From Saccharopolyspora hirsuta (GTDB lineage Bacteria > Actinomycetota > Actinomycetes > Mycobacteriales > Pseudonocardiaceae), in contig NZ_VWPH01000010.1 of the NCBI RefSeq assembly GCF_008630535.1, positions 248,001-312,000 on the forward strand: DNA of 64,000 bases, given 5' to 3'. The notes beneath the pieces were generated by a model. That model was not told the origin of the DNA, made no database searches, and saw only the letters and a program-made list of their open reading frames with translations. Positions 45,501 to 54,050 of this stretch are shown here, piece after piece (position 1 is the first letter of the stretch; every line of letters begins with the position of its first letter). Position numbers and translations under genes: made by a program.

Positions 45501-48500
45501 CAGGTCCACGTACAGCGGCAGCGGGTTGATGAAGTAGCCGTACACCGAGGCGAACTCGTCCTGCGTGCGGCCGCTGACCGGGCTGCCGACGATCACGTCG
45601 TCCTGCCCCGAGTACCGGCTCAGCAGCAGGGTGTAGGCCGCGAGCAGGACCACGAACACCGTCACGTCGTGCTCGCGGGCCAGCGCGTGCACCCGCGCGG
45701 TCAGCTCCTCGTCGAGCACGAAGAACTCCGAGGCGCCGTTGTTGGTCTGCACGGGCGGGCGCGGGCTGTCGGTGGGCAGGTTCAGCACCGGCGGTTCGGC
45801 GGGCAGCGCCGTGCGCCAGTACTCGAGCATCCGGCGCGCGTCGTCGCTGGCCAGGAACCGGTTCTGCCAGTTGAGGAAGTCCAGGTAGGTGGCCGCCACC
45901 GGGGGCAGTTCGGCGCGGCGCCCGGCGCGCAGCGCCTCGTAGACCGCGAGCAGCTCCTCGATGAAGGTGAACGTGGAGATCGCGTCGGAGATGATGTGGT
46001 GCACCGCCTTGGTGATCACCCACCGGTCCGGCCCGCGCCGGAACAGCCGGAACCGGATCAGCGGGTCGTTCTCCAGGTCGTAGGGCTTGCGGTACTCGTG
46101 GATGATCAGCTGGTAGACGTCCTCCCAGGGCTGGTCCTGCACGTCGAACAGCTCGACGTCCGGCTTGACCTCCGCGGAGATCCGCTGCACCGGTTCGCCG
46201 TCGACGAGCGCGAAGTTGGCCCGCAGGCTCGGGTGGCGCTCCAGCATCGCGCGGAACGCCTCGAACATCAGGTCCGGGTCGAGCTCGGTGCGCACCTCCA
46301 CCGCACCGCCGATGTTGTAGGCGAAGCCGTCCGGGTTGAGCTGCTTGAGGAACCACAGCGCCTGCTGGTTCTGCGTCAGCGGGTACTGCCGCTCGTCGTG
46401 GAACACCTCGACCTCCGCGCCGGGGCCGGCGTCGGCGCCGGACGCGTCGAGCTGCTCGTGCAGCCGGCCCACGAGCTCGGCGACCGGGGAGCTGCCCAGC
46501 AGGGCCACCACCGGCAGCGCGACGCCGAACTCGGCGTGGGTCCGGGCGCGGACCTCCATCGCCAGCAGCGAGTCCAGCCCGAGCGCGTTGAGCCCGGCGT
46601 TCTCGTCGACCTGCTCGGGCTGCACCCGCAGGACGGTGGCGACCAGCCCGGTGAAGTGCCGGGCGAGCAGGTCGCGCCGCTGTTCCGGCGCGGTGTTGCG
46701 GAACTCCTCCAGGAACCCGCCGCCCGCCTCGGCGCGGTCGGCCGCTTCCGCGCCCAGCTCGGCCACCAGCGCGGGCGGCGTGGTGTACCAGGCCAGGAAC
46801 ACCGGCCAGTCGACGATGGTGGCCACCAGCAGCTGCGCGTGCGCCTGGTCGACGACCCGTTCCAGCACGTCCATCCCGGCTTCCGGGGACAGCGAGCTCA
46901 TGCCGCGGTTGGTGCGGTAGTGCTCGACCAGCCCGAGGTCGGCGATCATGCCGGTGGCCCACGGCCCCCAGTCGATGCTCAGCGCCGGGAGCCCGAGCGA
47001 GCGCCGGTGGTGGGCCAGCGCGTCGAGGAAGGCGTTGCCCGCCGCGTAGTTCGTCTGCCCCGCCGTGGTGAGCACCGAGGCGATCGAGGCGAACAGCACG
47101 AAGTGGTCGAGCGGTTCGTCCCGCAGCTGCCGGTGCAGCACGGTGGCGCCGATCGTCTTGGGGTCGTGCACGGCGTCGAAGGTCTGCCGGTCCATCTCCG
47201 GCAGCAGCGTGTCCGCGACGTTCCCGGCGAGGTGGAACGCACCGCGGATGGGCGGCAGGTCCTGCTGCCGGTAGTCGGCGAGCCAGGTCGCGAAGGCCGC
47301 TTCATCGGTGATGTCCAGCGGCACCAGGAGCGGCTGCGCGCCGAGCGCCTCCAACTCCTTGACCAGCGCCACCTTCTGGCCGATCGGGGTGTCCGGGTCG
47401 ACCTCGCGCCAGCGCTCGCGGGCGGGCAGTTCGGTGCGCCCCACCAGGATCAGCCGTCGGGCGCCGCGCCGGGCCAGCGTCCGGCAGGCCAGCCGACCGA
47501 GCGCGCCGAACGCGCCGGTGACCAGGTAGGCGCCGTCGGAGCGCAGCCGCAGCGGCAGCGGTTTCAGCAGGTCGTCGGGCCTGCGGAGGCGGCTGGTGCG
47601 GCGGCGGTCGCCGCGCAGCGCGATCTCCTCCTCGTCGTCGGCGCCGATCTCGCGCAGCAGCGCGGCGGCGTCGGCGGGCACGTCGGTCCCGGCCGGGTCG
47701 AGGTCGATCAGCGTGACCCGGTTGGCGGTGAGCTCCTGCTGCCGCAGCACGCGGCCGATGCCCCAGGACGGCGCGGCCAGCGGCTCGACCTCGTCGTCCG
47801 CGGTCACCGCCTGCGCGCCGCGGGTGACCACGTGCAACCGGGCCCGGGACTGCTCGGCGGCCAGGGCCTGGGCCAGCGCGATCAGCGAGTAGGTGCCTTC
47901 GGTGCGCTGGCGCGCGAGCTCCGGTTCACCGGCGGTCTCGAACTCCGGCCGGTCCAGGTTCCAGAGGTGCACCACGGCGTCGAAGGGTCTGGGCAGTTCC
48001 CCGAGCAGGCGCCGCAGGTCCTCGGCGCTGCCGGGCACCACCTCGGACGCGTGCTCGCCGCGCCGGTAGGCGGTGCCGGGCCGGACCAGGTGGCAGCGGC
48101 CGCCCCGTGCGGTGACCTGCGCGGCGAACTCCTGCCCGATGCCCTGGGAATCGGCCAGCACCAGCACGTCACCGGGCACTTCGGGGGGTTCGGCGAGGTC
48201 CGGTGCCGGGATCCAGGTCGGGGCGAGCAGCCAGCTGTCGATGGTGGCCGCGGCGACACCGGCCGAGGCCTGCTCGACGTCCGCGGCGCGGAAGCCGTCG
48301 ATGTGGCCGAGCACCGCGCCGTCGTCGCCGTGCACGGTGATCTCGCCGATGAGCTCGTCGCCGTCCCGGCGCACGATCCGGGCGTGCGCCCAGATCGGCC
48401 GGTCGCCGATCGGCTCGGTCCGCACCTCCGCGATGGACAGCGGCAGCCGGATGCCGGTCTCCGGCACGTCCTCGGCGGTCAGCGGCGTCAGCAGGGTCTG

Positions 48501-51500
48501 GAAGCAGGCGTCCAGCAGCGCCGGGTGGAAGTGGTGCTCGCCGGAGCCGCTGAGCGCCTCGCTCGGCCGGATGCGGGCCAGCGCCTCGTCCGGTCCGATC
48601 CAGACCTGCTCGATGCCCTGGAACGCCGGGCCGTAGTGGTAGCCGAGCTCGGCCAGCGCCGCGTAGCAGGCCGGGCCGTCGAGGTGCTGCGGGCAGCGGG
48701 CGCGGATCGCGTCGGCGTCCAGCCGCGCGCGCGGCCGGTCCGGGCGACCGGCGCGCAGCACCCCGGTGGCGTGCACCGATCGCCGGTCGTCGCTGACCGT
48801 GGCGATCGCGAACTCCGCGTCGGCGGTGCAGGACAGCTGCACCTTCCTGGCCTCGTCCTCGGGCAGGAACAGCGCCTTGCGCAGCTCGACGTCGGCCAGC
48901 GCGACCGACGTGCCGCCGGTCACGGCCCGCACCGCCTGCGCCGCCATCTCCAGGTAACCGGCGGCGGGGAACACCACGTCGCCCTGGATCCGGTGGTCGC
49001 GCAGGTACGGCGCCTGCTCGACGTCGAGGGTCGCCTCCCAGGACGGCTCGGTGGTGGGCATGCGGCGGCCCAGCAGCGGGTGGTCGAGGCGGCCGAGCCG
49101 GACCTGGGCCACCGCCTCGGGCTCCACCCAGTAGCGGTCGCGGCGCCACGGGTAGGGCGGCAGCGACACCGCGCGGCCGCCGGGTTCGAGCACGTCCCAG
49201 TCGATGTCGACGCCGAGGTTGTGCAGGTCCGCCAGGGACGTGGTGAACCGCTCGGCCTCGTCCTCCTCGCGGCGGATGGACGGCACCGCGGCGCCCTCGA
49301 TCTGCTTGTCCAGCAGGCATTCCCGGATCGAGTGGGCCAGCACCGGGTGCGGCCCGACCTCCAGGAACAGCCGGTAGCCGTCGTCGGCGAGGCGGTCCAC
49401 CGCCGCGCGGAAGCGGACGCTGTCGCGGACGTTGCGCCACCAGTAACCGGCGTCCAGCTCCGGGCCTTCGGCGGTGCCCTCCTGACCGGTCAGGTAGAGC
49501 GGCACCTGCGCCGGACCGGGCCGCAATTCGTCCAAAGAGGACAGCAACTCGTCCTTGATGAGGTCCATCCGGGCGCTGTGGTAGGGCACGCGGACGGCGA
49601 GGAACTTCGCGAACACCTGCTCCTCGCGCAGCTCGTCGGCGAGCGCGGCGAGCGCGTCCTCGTCCCCGGCCAGGGTGCACGCGGCGGGGGCGTTGATCGC
49701 GGCCACCGAGACGCGATCGCCGAAGCGCTGGACCCGCCGCTGCGCCTCCGCCTCGGACAGGCTCACCGCCAGCATCGTGCCGGTCCCGACGAGCTTCTGC
49801 TGCAGGCGGCTGCGGTGGACGATGATCCGCACCGCATCGGCCAGGTCGTAGACCCCGGCCTCGTAGAACGCCGCCACCTCGCCGGTGCTGTGCCCGACGA
49901 TCGCGTCCGGCCGCACGCCATGGTGCCGCCACAGCGCCGCCAGCGCCACCTGGACGGCGAAGTTGGCTGGCTGGGCCAGCCAGGTCTCGGCCATCTGCGA
50001 ATCGGCCTCGTCCGCGGTGAGCTCGGACAGCAGCGACCAGCCTGCGATCCGGGCGATCTCCCGGTCGCAGCGCTCGATCATCTCGCGGAACACCGGTTCG
50101 CCCGCCAGCAGCTGGCGGCCCATCGCCCACCACTGCGGCCCCATGCCGGTGAACACCCACACCAGCCGACGCTCGTCGCGGGCCTGACCGGTGCGCGCGA
50201 GCGGGTGCGCCTCGCCGCGCGCGCACTCGGCCAGCCGCTGCGCCAGCTCGTCCTTCGACGAGTACACGATGGACAGCCGGTGGTCGTGGTGCTGGCGGCG
50301 GTGCGCCAGGGTGTGGCCGAGGTCGGCCAGGTCGAGCGCGTCGAGCCGCTCCGCGATCCGCCCGGCCAGCTCCGGCAGCGCCGCCGGGTCCCGCGCGGTG
50401 AGCGGGAGGATGCGGTGCTCGCGCTGGGCGGGCCGCCGCTCGGGCTCCGGCCGCTGCGGCGCCTCCTCCAGGACGACGTGGGCGTTCGTGCCGCCGAAGC
50501 CGAAGGAGTTCACCCCGGCGCGGGCCGGGCCGTCGTGCTCGGGCCAGTCGGTGAGCCGGTCCGGGATCTCGTAGGGCTGGGCCGCCAGGTCGATGTCCGG
50601 GTTGATCCGGTTCAGGTTGATGTGCGGCGGGATCTTGCGCTCCGCCAACGACAGCGCGGTCTTGATCAGGCCGGCCATCCCGGCGGCCGATTCGGTGTGC
50701 CCGATGTTGGTCTTGACCGAGCCGATGTAGCAGCGCTCCCCCGGCTTGCGCCCGATCGCCAGCGCCCGGCCCAGCGCGTTGGCCTCGATCGGGTCGCCCA
50801 CCGGCGTGGAGGTCCCGTGCGCTTCGACGTACTGCAGCGCGCCGGGTTCGATGCCCGCCTCCGCGCAGACCCGCTCGATCAGCTCGATCTGGGCGTCGGC
50901 GTTGGGCACCGTGATCCCGTTGGTGCGGCCGTCCTGGTTCACCCCGCTGGCGGTGATCACCGCGTGGATCGGGTCGCCGTCGCGCAGCGCGTCGTCGAGG
51001 AGCTTCAGCGCGACCACCGCCACGCCCTCGGCGCGCACGTAGCCGTTCGCCTCGGCGTCGAAGGTCCGGGACCGCCCGTCCGGGGAGAGGAATCCGCCCT
51101 TGGTCTCCGCGATGGTGTACTGCGGCGCCATGTGCAGCAGCGTGCCCCCGGCCAGCGCGAGGCTGCTCTCGCCGCGGCGCAGGCTCTGGCAGGCCAGGTG
51201 CACCGCCACCAGCGAGGAGCTGCAGGCGGTGTCGATCGAGACGCTCGGCCCGCGCAGGTCCAGGCAGTAGGAGATGCGGTTGGACGCCATCGTCATCATG
51301 GTGCCGGTCGCGGTGTGCGCGGCCAGCGTCTCGAAGCCCAGGTCGGCGAACTGGACGATCTTGTAGTCCAGGGTGAACGCGCCGACGAAGACGCCGACGT
51401 CGCGTCCGGCCAGCTCGTCGGGCCGCTGCCCGCCGTCCTCCAGCGCCTCCCACGCGACCTCCAGCAGCTTGCGCTGCTGCGGGTCCATGTGCTCGGCCTC

Positions 51501-51773
51501 GCGCGGGCTGATCCCGAAGAACGCCGGGTCGAACTCGTCGAACCCGGTGATGTAGCCGCCGCGCCCGCCGACCAGCCGCCCCGGTTTCGCCTTGTCCCGG
51601 CTGCCCAGCGTCGCCACGTCGTAGCGGTCCACCGGGGTCGGCACGATGCAGTCCTTGCCCTCGGCCAGGTTCTGCCAGAACGACCGGTGATCGGAGGCGT
51701 CCCCGGGGAACCGGCAACCGATGCCGATGATCGCGACCTTGGTGCCGGGAGCAGGATTCTGCGAATTCACCAT
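42549..51773 (-). CDS. ftdB: Iterative hybrid PKS-NRPS of a polycyclic tetramate macrolactam pathway
   Basis: A 3074-residue synthase. Domains with approximate residues: KS 12-435 (DTACSSS Cys 184, EAHGTSTP, KTNIGHTESAAG); AT 545-835 (GHSTGE near 628, VPYHS near 733); DH 900-1165 (HRIQGDVVFP, HPALLDACF); KR 1400-1600 (TGAFGALG, Tyr near 1575); ACP Ser 1734 (GLDSLL); C 1795-2230 (HHIISD near 1925); A 2280-2720 (YTSGSTGRPK, K in TSNGKVDL); PCP Ser 2799 (GGSS); TE 2855-3070 (GYSLGG, His in GDHAEM). The pocket residues I read, D-V-G-E-L-V-S-I-D-K, resemble ornithine codes (8 of 10 as DVGEIGSIDK). This domain order with ornithine is the hallmark of FtdB/IkaA. Such synthases act iteratively, building two hexaene chains and joining them to ornithine. 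The ATG has AGGAAT upstream. Confidence 0.93.
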   Translation of the reverse strand: MVNSQNPAPGTKVAIIGIGCRFPGDASDHRSFWQNLAEGKDCIVPTPVDRYDVATLGSRDKAKPGRLVGGRGGYITGFDEFDPAFFGISPREAEHMDPQQRKLLEVAWEALEDGGQRPDELAGRDVGVFVGAFTLDYKIVQFADLGFETLAAHTATGTMMTMASNRISYCLDLRGPSVSIDTACSSSLVAVHLACQSLRRGESSLALAGGTLLHMAPQYTIAETKGGFLSPDGRSRTFDAEANGYVRAEGVAVVALKLLDDALRDGDPIHAVITASGVNQDGRTNGITVPNADAQIELIERVCAEAGIEPGALQYVEAHGTSTPVGDPIEANALGRALAIGRKPGERCYIGSVKTNIGHTESAAGMAGLIKTALSLAERKIPPHINLNRINPDIDLAAQPYEIPDRLTDWPEHDGPARAGVNSFGFGGTNAHVVLEEAPQRPEPERRPAQREHRILPLTARDPAALPELAGRIAERLDALDLADLGHTLAHRRQHHDHRLSIVYSSKDELAQRLAECARGEAHPLARTGQARDERRLVWVFTGMGPQWWAMGRQLLAGEPVFREMIERCDREIARIAGWSLLSELTADEADSQMAETWLAQPANFAVQVALAALWRHHGVRPDAIVGHSTGEVAAFYEAGVYDLADAVRIIVHRSRLQQKLVGTGTMLAVSLSEAEAQRRVQRFGDRVSVAAINAPAACTLAGDEDALAALADELREEQVFAKFLAVRVPYHSARMDLIKDELLSSLDELRPGPAQVPLYLTGQEGTAEGPELDAGYWWRNVRDSVRFRAAVDRLADDGYRLFLEVGPHPVLAHSIRECLLDKQIEGAAVPSIRREEDEAERFTTSLADLHNLGVDIDWDVLEPGGRAVSLPPYPWRRDRYWVEPEAVAQVRLGRLDHPLLGRRMPTTEPSWEATLDVEQAPYLRDHRIQGDVVFPAAGYLEMAAQAVRAVTGGTSVALADVELRKALFLPEDEARKVQLSCTADAEFAIATVSDDRRSVHATGVLRAGRPDRPRARLDADAIRARCPQHLDGPACYAALAELGYHYGPAFQGIEQVWIGPDEALARIRPSEALSGSGEHHFHPALLDACFQTLLTPLTAEDVPETGIRLPLSIAEVRTEPIGDRPIWAHARIVRRDGDELIGEITVHGDDGAVLGHIDGFRAADVEQASAGVAAATIDSWLLAPTWIPAPDLAEPPEVPGDVLVLADSQGIGQEFAAQVTARGGRCHLVRPGTAYRRGEHASEVVPGSAEDLRRLLGELPRPFDAVVHLWNLDRPEFETAGEPELARQRTEGTYSLIALAQALAAEQSRARLHVVTRGAQAVTADDEVEPLAAPSWGIGRVLRQQELTANRVTLIDLDPAGTDVPADAAALLREIGADDEEEIALRGDRRRTSRLRRPDDLLKPLPLRLRSDGAYLVTGAFGALGRLACRTLARRGARRLILVGRTELPARERWREVDPDTPIGQKVALVKELEALGAQPLLVPLDITDEAAFATWLADYRQQDLPPIRGAFHLAGNVADTLLPEMDRQTFDAVHDPKTIGATVLHRQLRDEPLDHFVLFASIASVLTTAGQTNYAAGNAFLDALAHHRRSLGLPALSIDWGPWATGMIADLGLVEHYRTNRGMSSLSPEAGMDVLERVVDQAHAQLLVATIVDWPVFLAWYTTPPALVAELGAEAADRAEAGGGFLEEFRNTAPEQRRDLLARHFTGLVATVLRVQPEQVDENAGLNALGLDSLLAMEVRARTHAEFGVALPVVALLGSSPVAELVGRLHEQLDASGADAGPGAEVEVFHDERQYPLTQNQQALWFLKQLNPDGFAYNIGGAVEVRTELDPDLMFEAFRAMLERHPSLRANFALVDGEPVQRISAEVKPDVELFDVQDQPWEDVYQLIIHEYRKPYDLENDPLIRFRLFRRGPDRWVITKAVHHIISDAISTFTFIEELLAVYEALRAGRRAELPPVAATYLDFLNWQNRFLASDDARRMLEYWRTALPAEPPVLNLPTDSPRPPVQTNNGASEFFVLDEELTARVHALAREHDVTVFVVLLAAYTLLLSRYSGQDDVIVGSPVSGRTQDEFASVYGYFINPLPLYVDLSGDPTVGELLARTRETVLNGLDHQEYPFVLLVDELGGKHDPSRSALFQAMFILLVHKVATEKYGYRLDYIELPEEEGQFDLTLSAYEDEADGRFHCVFKYNSDLFRPATIRRMAGHYRNLVESLTSTPAAEPATQVRMLDDVESEQLLENFSGAIRRAADDVAVHRLISRAAAENPDAIAVSMPSEAGETRRLSYRELERESRRMAHRLRDLGVTNGAVVALCMEKSPELITTLLAVLHAGGAYLPLDPDHPADRLSDMVRDAGAVLAVVDDAHRDQLGGAGVVLTPAELRAEAGPEAADRPLDPESPAYVIYTSGSTGRPKAVRVSHRNLSSAYHAWHAEYRLGEDVHVHLQLASSAFDVFTGDLVRALCSGGTLVLVNRDLLFNTARLHDVMRAERVDCAEFVPAVVRGLVEHCERAGHRLDFMRLLVVGSDAWKVEEYQRLRELCGPRTRVVNSYGLSEATIDSAYFEGPTDHLAPGQLVPIGRPLPNSRLYILDRHGRPVPPGVPGELWVGGDGVSLGYLDEELTAQRFVTRTFGGEPVRLYRTGDLARWDAEGTAHLLGRADSQVKVHGHRIETGEIEARLASWPGLARAVVTTRAGADGDNVLCAYCVPADGAALDVRALRRHLAEYLPTFMIPTHLVEVAALPLTSNGKVDLTALPEPEVTRDDADEQPVTLFEERMAEHWKSVLGLPEVALRDDFFEVGGSSIRLIELIHHLQHEFNISIPVSQLFKVTTLQGMATTLEHIITGRIGGAQPYLTFGDLGAPLFCFPPAGGHGLVYRKFAEHLPEHRVVAFNYLTGDDKVARYADLVEDLQPDGSCALLGYSLGGNLAFEVAGELERRGREVSDVIIVDSYRIGESFQLGEEHLAAFETELAEHLRRHTGSEVVAAETREQARDYLDYSSRTPNTGTVRAAVSVISDELKAEQYATGAPGSWHGSSATRSDVHRGSGDHAEMLDEAHLPTNAGLVRGILEGAVRDA

Positions 51774-52234
51774 CGTTTGATTCCTCAGGTCGGGCGCGGT
51801 GGCGCGAACATGAAAAGATCACTCGAATGTCTTGTACGGGCCGACGAACTGATCGAAGGAGGACGACGGGCATCAGCTGACCGAGCCGGTGCGAGCTCGA
51901 GCAGCAGGCTCATCCGGGAAGTCCCCGGGTCCGGGGCGGGCGACCTGCCGGACGCGTCGGGAGCATCTGCGAAACACCGCTGGTTGCAACGGGATTCGGA
52001 GCGCCTCGCGGGTCTCCCCCGATTCGCATCGAATCCCCCGTCTCGCGTCCCGACGATCTCCGCACACATCAATACCGGGGAACGGAACACCCCACCACCC
52101 GACTCCTCCTTCCAGGTGGAAAAAGTGGAATATGCCGGGAAAAGCGAAGAAATGTTGCAGTTTTCCGCGCCTCGGCAGGGGAATCGGAGATCGCTCCGAT
52201 TCGGTACTGTGCACGACGGGAGAGAGGAGCGGGC
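51774..52234. other. Divergent intergenic region between ftdB and the DUF4188 gene
   Basis: This 461-bp region must hold both promoters. No coding signal is convincing on either strand. It becomes AT-richer at 52085-52175. On the minus strand the ftdB ribosome site is near 51785. On the plus strand a TACTGT -10-like box (52205-52210) lies 25 bp before the DUF4188 start, right after an inverted repeat at 52181-52202. Confidence 0.6.
52181..52202. promoter_or_regulatory. Inverted repeat in the DUF4188/ftdB promoter region
   Basis: GAATCGGAG and CTCCGATTC are perfect 9-bp arms around ATCG, directly upstream of a TACTGT -10-like box. Its position suits an operator. It could also form an RNA hairpin if transcribed from further upstream. 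Confidence 0.6.
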
Positions 52235-52723
52235 ATGATCGAGCAACCCAGGATCGGCCGATTCACCGCACCCAGCGACCGGGACGTCGTGGTGCTCCTG
52301 CTCGGCATGCGGATCAACACGCTCTCAGCGGTGCGCAGCTGGGCACCGGTGGTCGCCGGTTTCCGGCGGATGATCCGGGAGGTCGCCATCGACCAGGGCA
52401 GCGGTTACCTCGGCCACCTGGTCGTGCGCCGCCTGCCCCGGCTGGTGATGAGCGTGCAGTACTGGGAATCGGCCGAGCAGCTCTACGCCTACGCCGCGGA
52501 CCCCGGCAAGCAGCACCGTCCCATGTGGACCAATTTCCACCGGCGCGCCAAGCGGGCCGGGCACCACGTCGGCATCTGGCACGAGACCTACCTCGTCCCG
52601 GCCCGATCGCACGAGAACATCTACGTGGACATGCCGGTCCTCGGCCTGGCCGGGGCCATCGGCAGCGCTCCGGTCGACCGCCGGACCAACCTGGCGGCCG
52701 ACCGGTTGCGCGGCGACGGGTAA
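52235..52723 (+). CDS. DUF4188 domain protein
   Basis: A 162-residue protein of the DUF4188 family, whose function is not established. The conserved core includes VVLLLGMRINTLSAVRSWAP, MSVQYWESAEQLYAYAADP, HRPMWTNFHRR and GIWHETYLV. The fold is probably a ferredoxin-like dimeric alpha/beta barrel as in small monooxygenases and haem enzymes, an inference from the pattern only. The ATG has GAGAGGAGCGGGC upstream. It is divergent from the PTM synthase and converges with a P450, with 4 bp between the stops. It may be an accessory protein of the PTM locus or a neighbour only. Confidence 0.8.
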   Translation: MIEQPRIGRFTAPSDRDVVVLLLGMRINTLSAVRSWAPVVAGFRRMIREVAIDQGSGYLGHLVVRRLPRLVMSVQYWESAEQLYAYAADPGKQHRPMWTNFHRRAKRAGHHVGIWHETYLVPARSHENIYVDMPVLGLAGAIGSAPVDRRTNLAADRLRGDG

Positions 52724-52727
52724 CCGG

Positions 52728-53912
52728 TCAGTCCCAGTCGACCGGGAGGCTGCGCACGCCGTAGTTGACCGTGTCGTCGCGGATCGAGATCTGGTCCGGC
52801 GAACCCGCGAGCCGCAGGCCCGGCAGTTCCCGCGCCAGACCCGAGAACCCGATGCGCAGCACGGTGCGCGCCAGCTGCGCGCCGAGGCAGTGGTGCACGC
52901 CGTGGCCGAACGCCACGTGCCCGTTCGTGGAACGGCTGACGTCCAGCCGGTCCGGGTCGGGGAACTGGGCCGGATCGCGGTTGGCCGCCGACAGCGACAG
53001 GGTCACCAGGTCGCCGCGGCGGATCGTCTCGCCGTGCAGCTCGACGTCGGCCAACGCCACCCGGATCACCCCGAACTGGAGGATCGTCAGGTAGCGCAGC
53101 AGCTCCTCGACCGCCGCTTCGGCCAGCGAGGGGTCGGCGCGCAGCGCGGCGAACTGGTCCGGGTTGACCAGCAGGGCGTAGGTGCCCAGCGCGAAGGTGG
53201 TGGTCGTGGTGTCCTTCGCACCGGTCACCAGGAGCACGCCCATGGTGATGACCTCGTCGGTGGTCAGCTCGTCGTCGGCGACCAGCGCGCTGAGCAGGTC
53301 GTCACCGGGCCGCTCCGCCTTGTCCCGCACGAACTCCGCCACCACCTGGCACAGCTGCTCCCACTCGGCAATGCCCGGCTCGCCGTCCAGGACGAGCATC
53401 CGCTCGGCGACCCGGCGGAAACCCGCCTCGTCGGCGAGCCGGATGCCGAGCAGCTCGCCGATCACCTCGTCGGTCAGCGGCGCGGCGAAGGACGTCACCA
53501 GATCGGTGGGGCCGCCGGTGCGCCGCATCGCGGCCAAGCGCTCGCCGACGAGCTGCTCGACACGTGCCTCCAGCACCCGCATCCGGCGGGCGCTGAACCA
53601 GGACGCGAGCTTGCGCCGGTACCAGGTGTGCTCGGGCGGGTCGAGCACGCTGAACATCCCGGCCGGTGGCGGCAGTTCCACCTCCGGGATCTTCGGGAAG
53701 AACTGCAGTTCCAAGCCGGTGCCGAAGCGCGGGTCGACCAGCACCTCCCGGACCAGCGCGTGGCTGGTCACCAGCCAGCCGCGGCGCCCGCCGGGGCAGT
53801 GCATGCGCGCCAGCGGCCGCTCCTCGCGCAGCTCCCGCAACCCGTCGTGCGGGTCGAACGGGCAGCTGCGCGTGGTCGGGTGCACCACCGGTTCCGGTAG
53901 GGCCTCGGTCAT
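52728..53912 (-). CDS. Cytochrome P450 upstream of the PTM core
   Basis: A 394-residue class I P450 with I-helix GAKDTTTTT, K-helix EELLRY and haem loop FGHGVHHCLGAQLAR. The N-terminal region lacks a membrane anchor, as usual in bacteria. I chose the ATG at 53912, which has AGGAGCGTGAG in front. The longer frame has no ribosome site. It shares the CYP105/CYP107-like style of tailoring P450s in macrolide and polyketide loci, but a precise subfamily cannot be assigned by eye. Its place between the ABC-F gene and DUF4188 suggests a second possible PTM oxidase. Confidence 0.88.
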   Translation of the reverse strand: MTEALPEPVVHPTTRSCPFDPHDGLRELREERPLARMHCPGGRRGWLVTSHALVREVLVDPRFGTGLELQFFPKIPEVELPPPAGMFSVLDPPEHTWYRRKLASWFSARRMRVLEARVEQLVGERLAAMRRTGGPTDLVTSFAAPLTDEVIGELLGIRLADEAGFRRVAERMLVLDGEPGIAEWEQLCQVVAEFVRDKAERPGDDLLSALVADDELTTDEVITMGVLLVTGAKDTTTTTFALGTYALLVNPDQFAALRADPSLAEAAVEELLRYLTILQFGVIRVALADVELHGETIRRGDLVTLSLSAANRDPAQFPDPDRLDVSRSTNGHVAFGHGVHHCLGAQLARTVLRIGFSGLARELPGLRLAGSPDQISIRDDTVNYGVRSLPVDWD

Positions 53913-54050
53913 CTCACGCTCCTGGAACTCCGCTGGACTGGCCGGTAGGCATGATCCGCCACCCCGCGGCGGCGAGCACCGCGAGTCACCCGACCAGTCC
54001 GCGCCCGGTGGCGTGAACGCCCTGGGGCGCAACGGAGTTCGGCAGCTGTC

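Noticed and set aside
42522-52238. A 3238-codon open frame on the plus strand opposite the PKS-NRPS gene
   Set aside because: It has no recognisable domain, is rich in Arg, Val, Gly and His as expected from antisense GC-rich code, and covers a synthase whose motifs are intact on the other strand.
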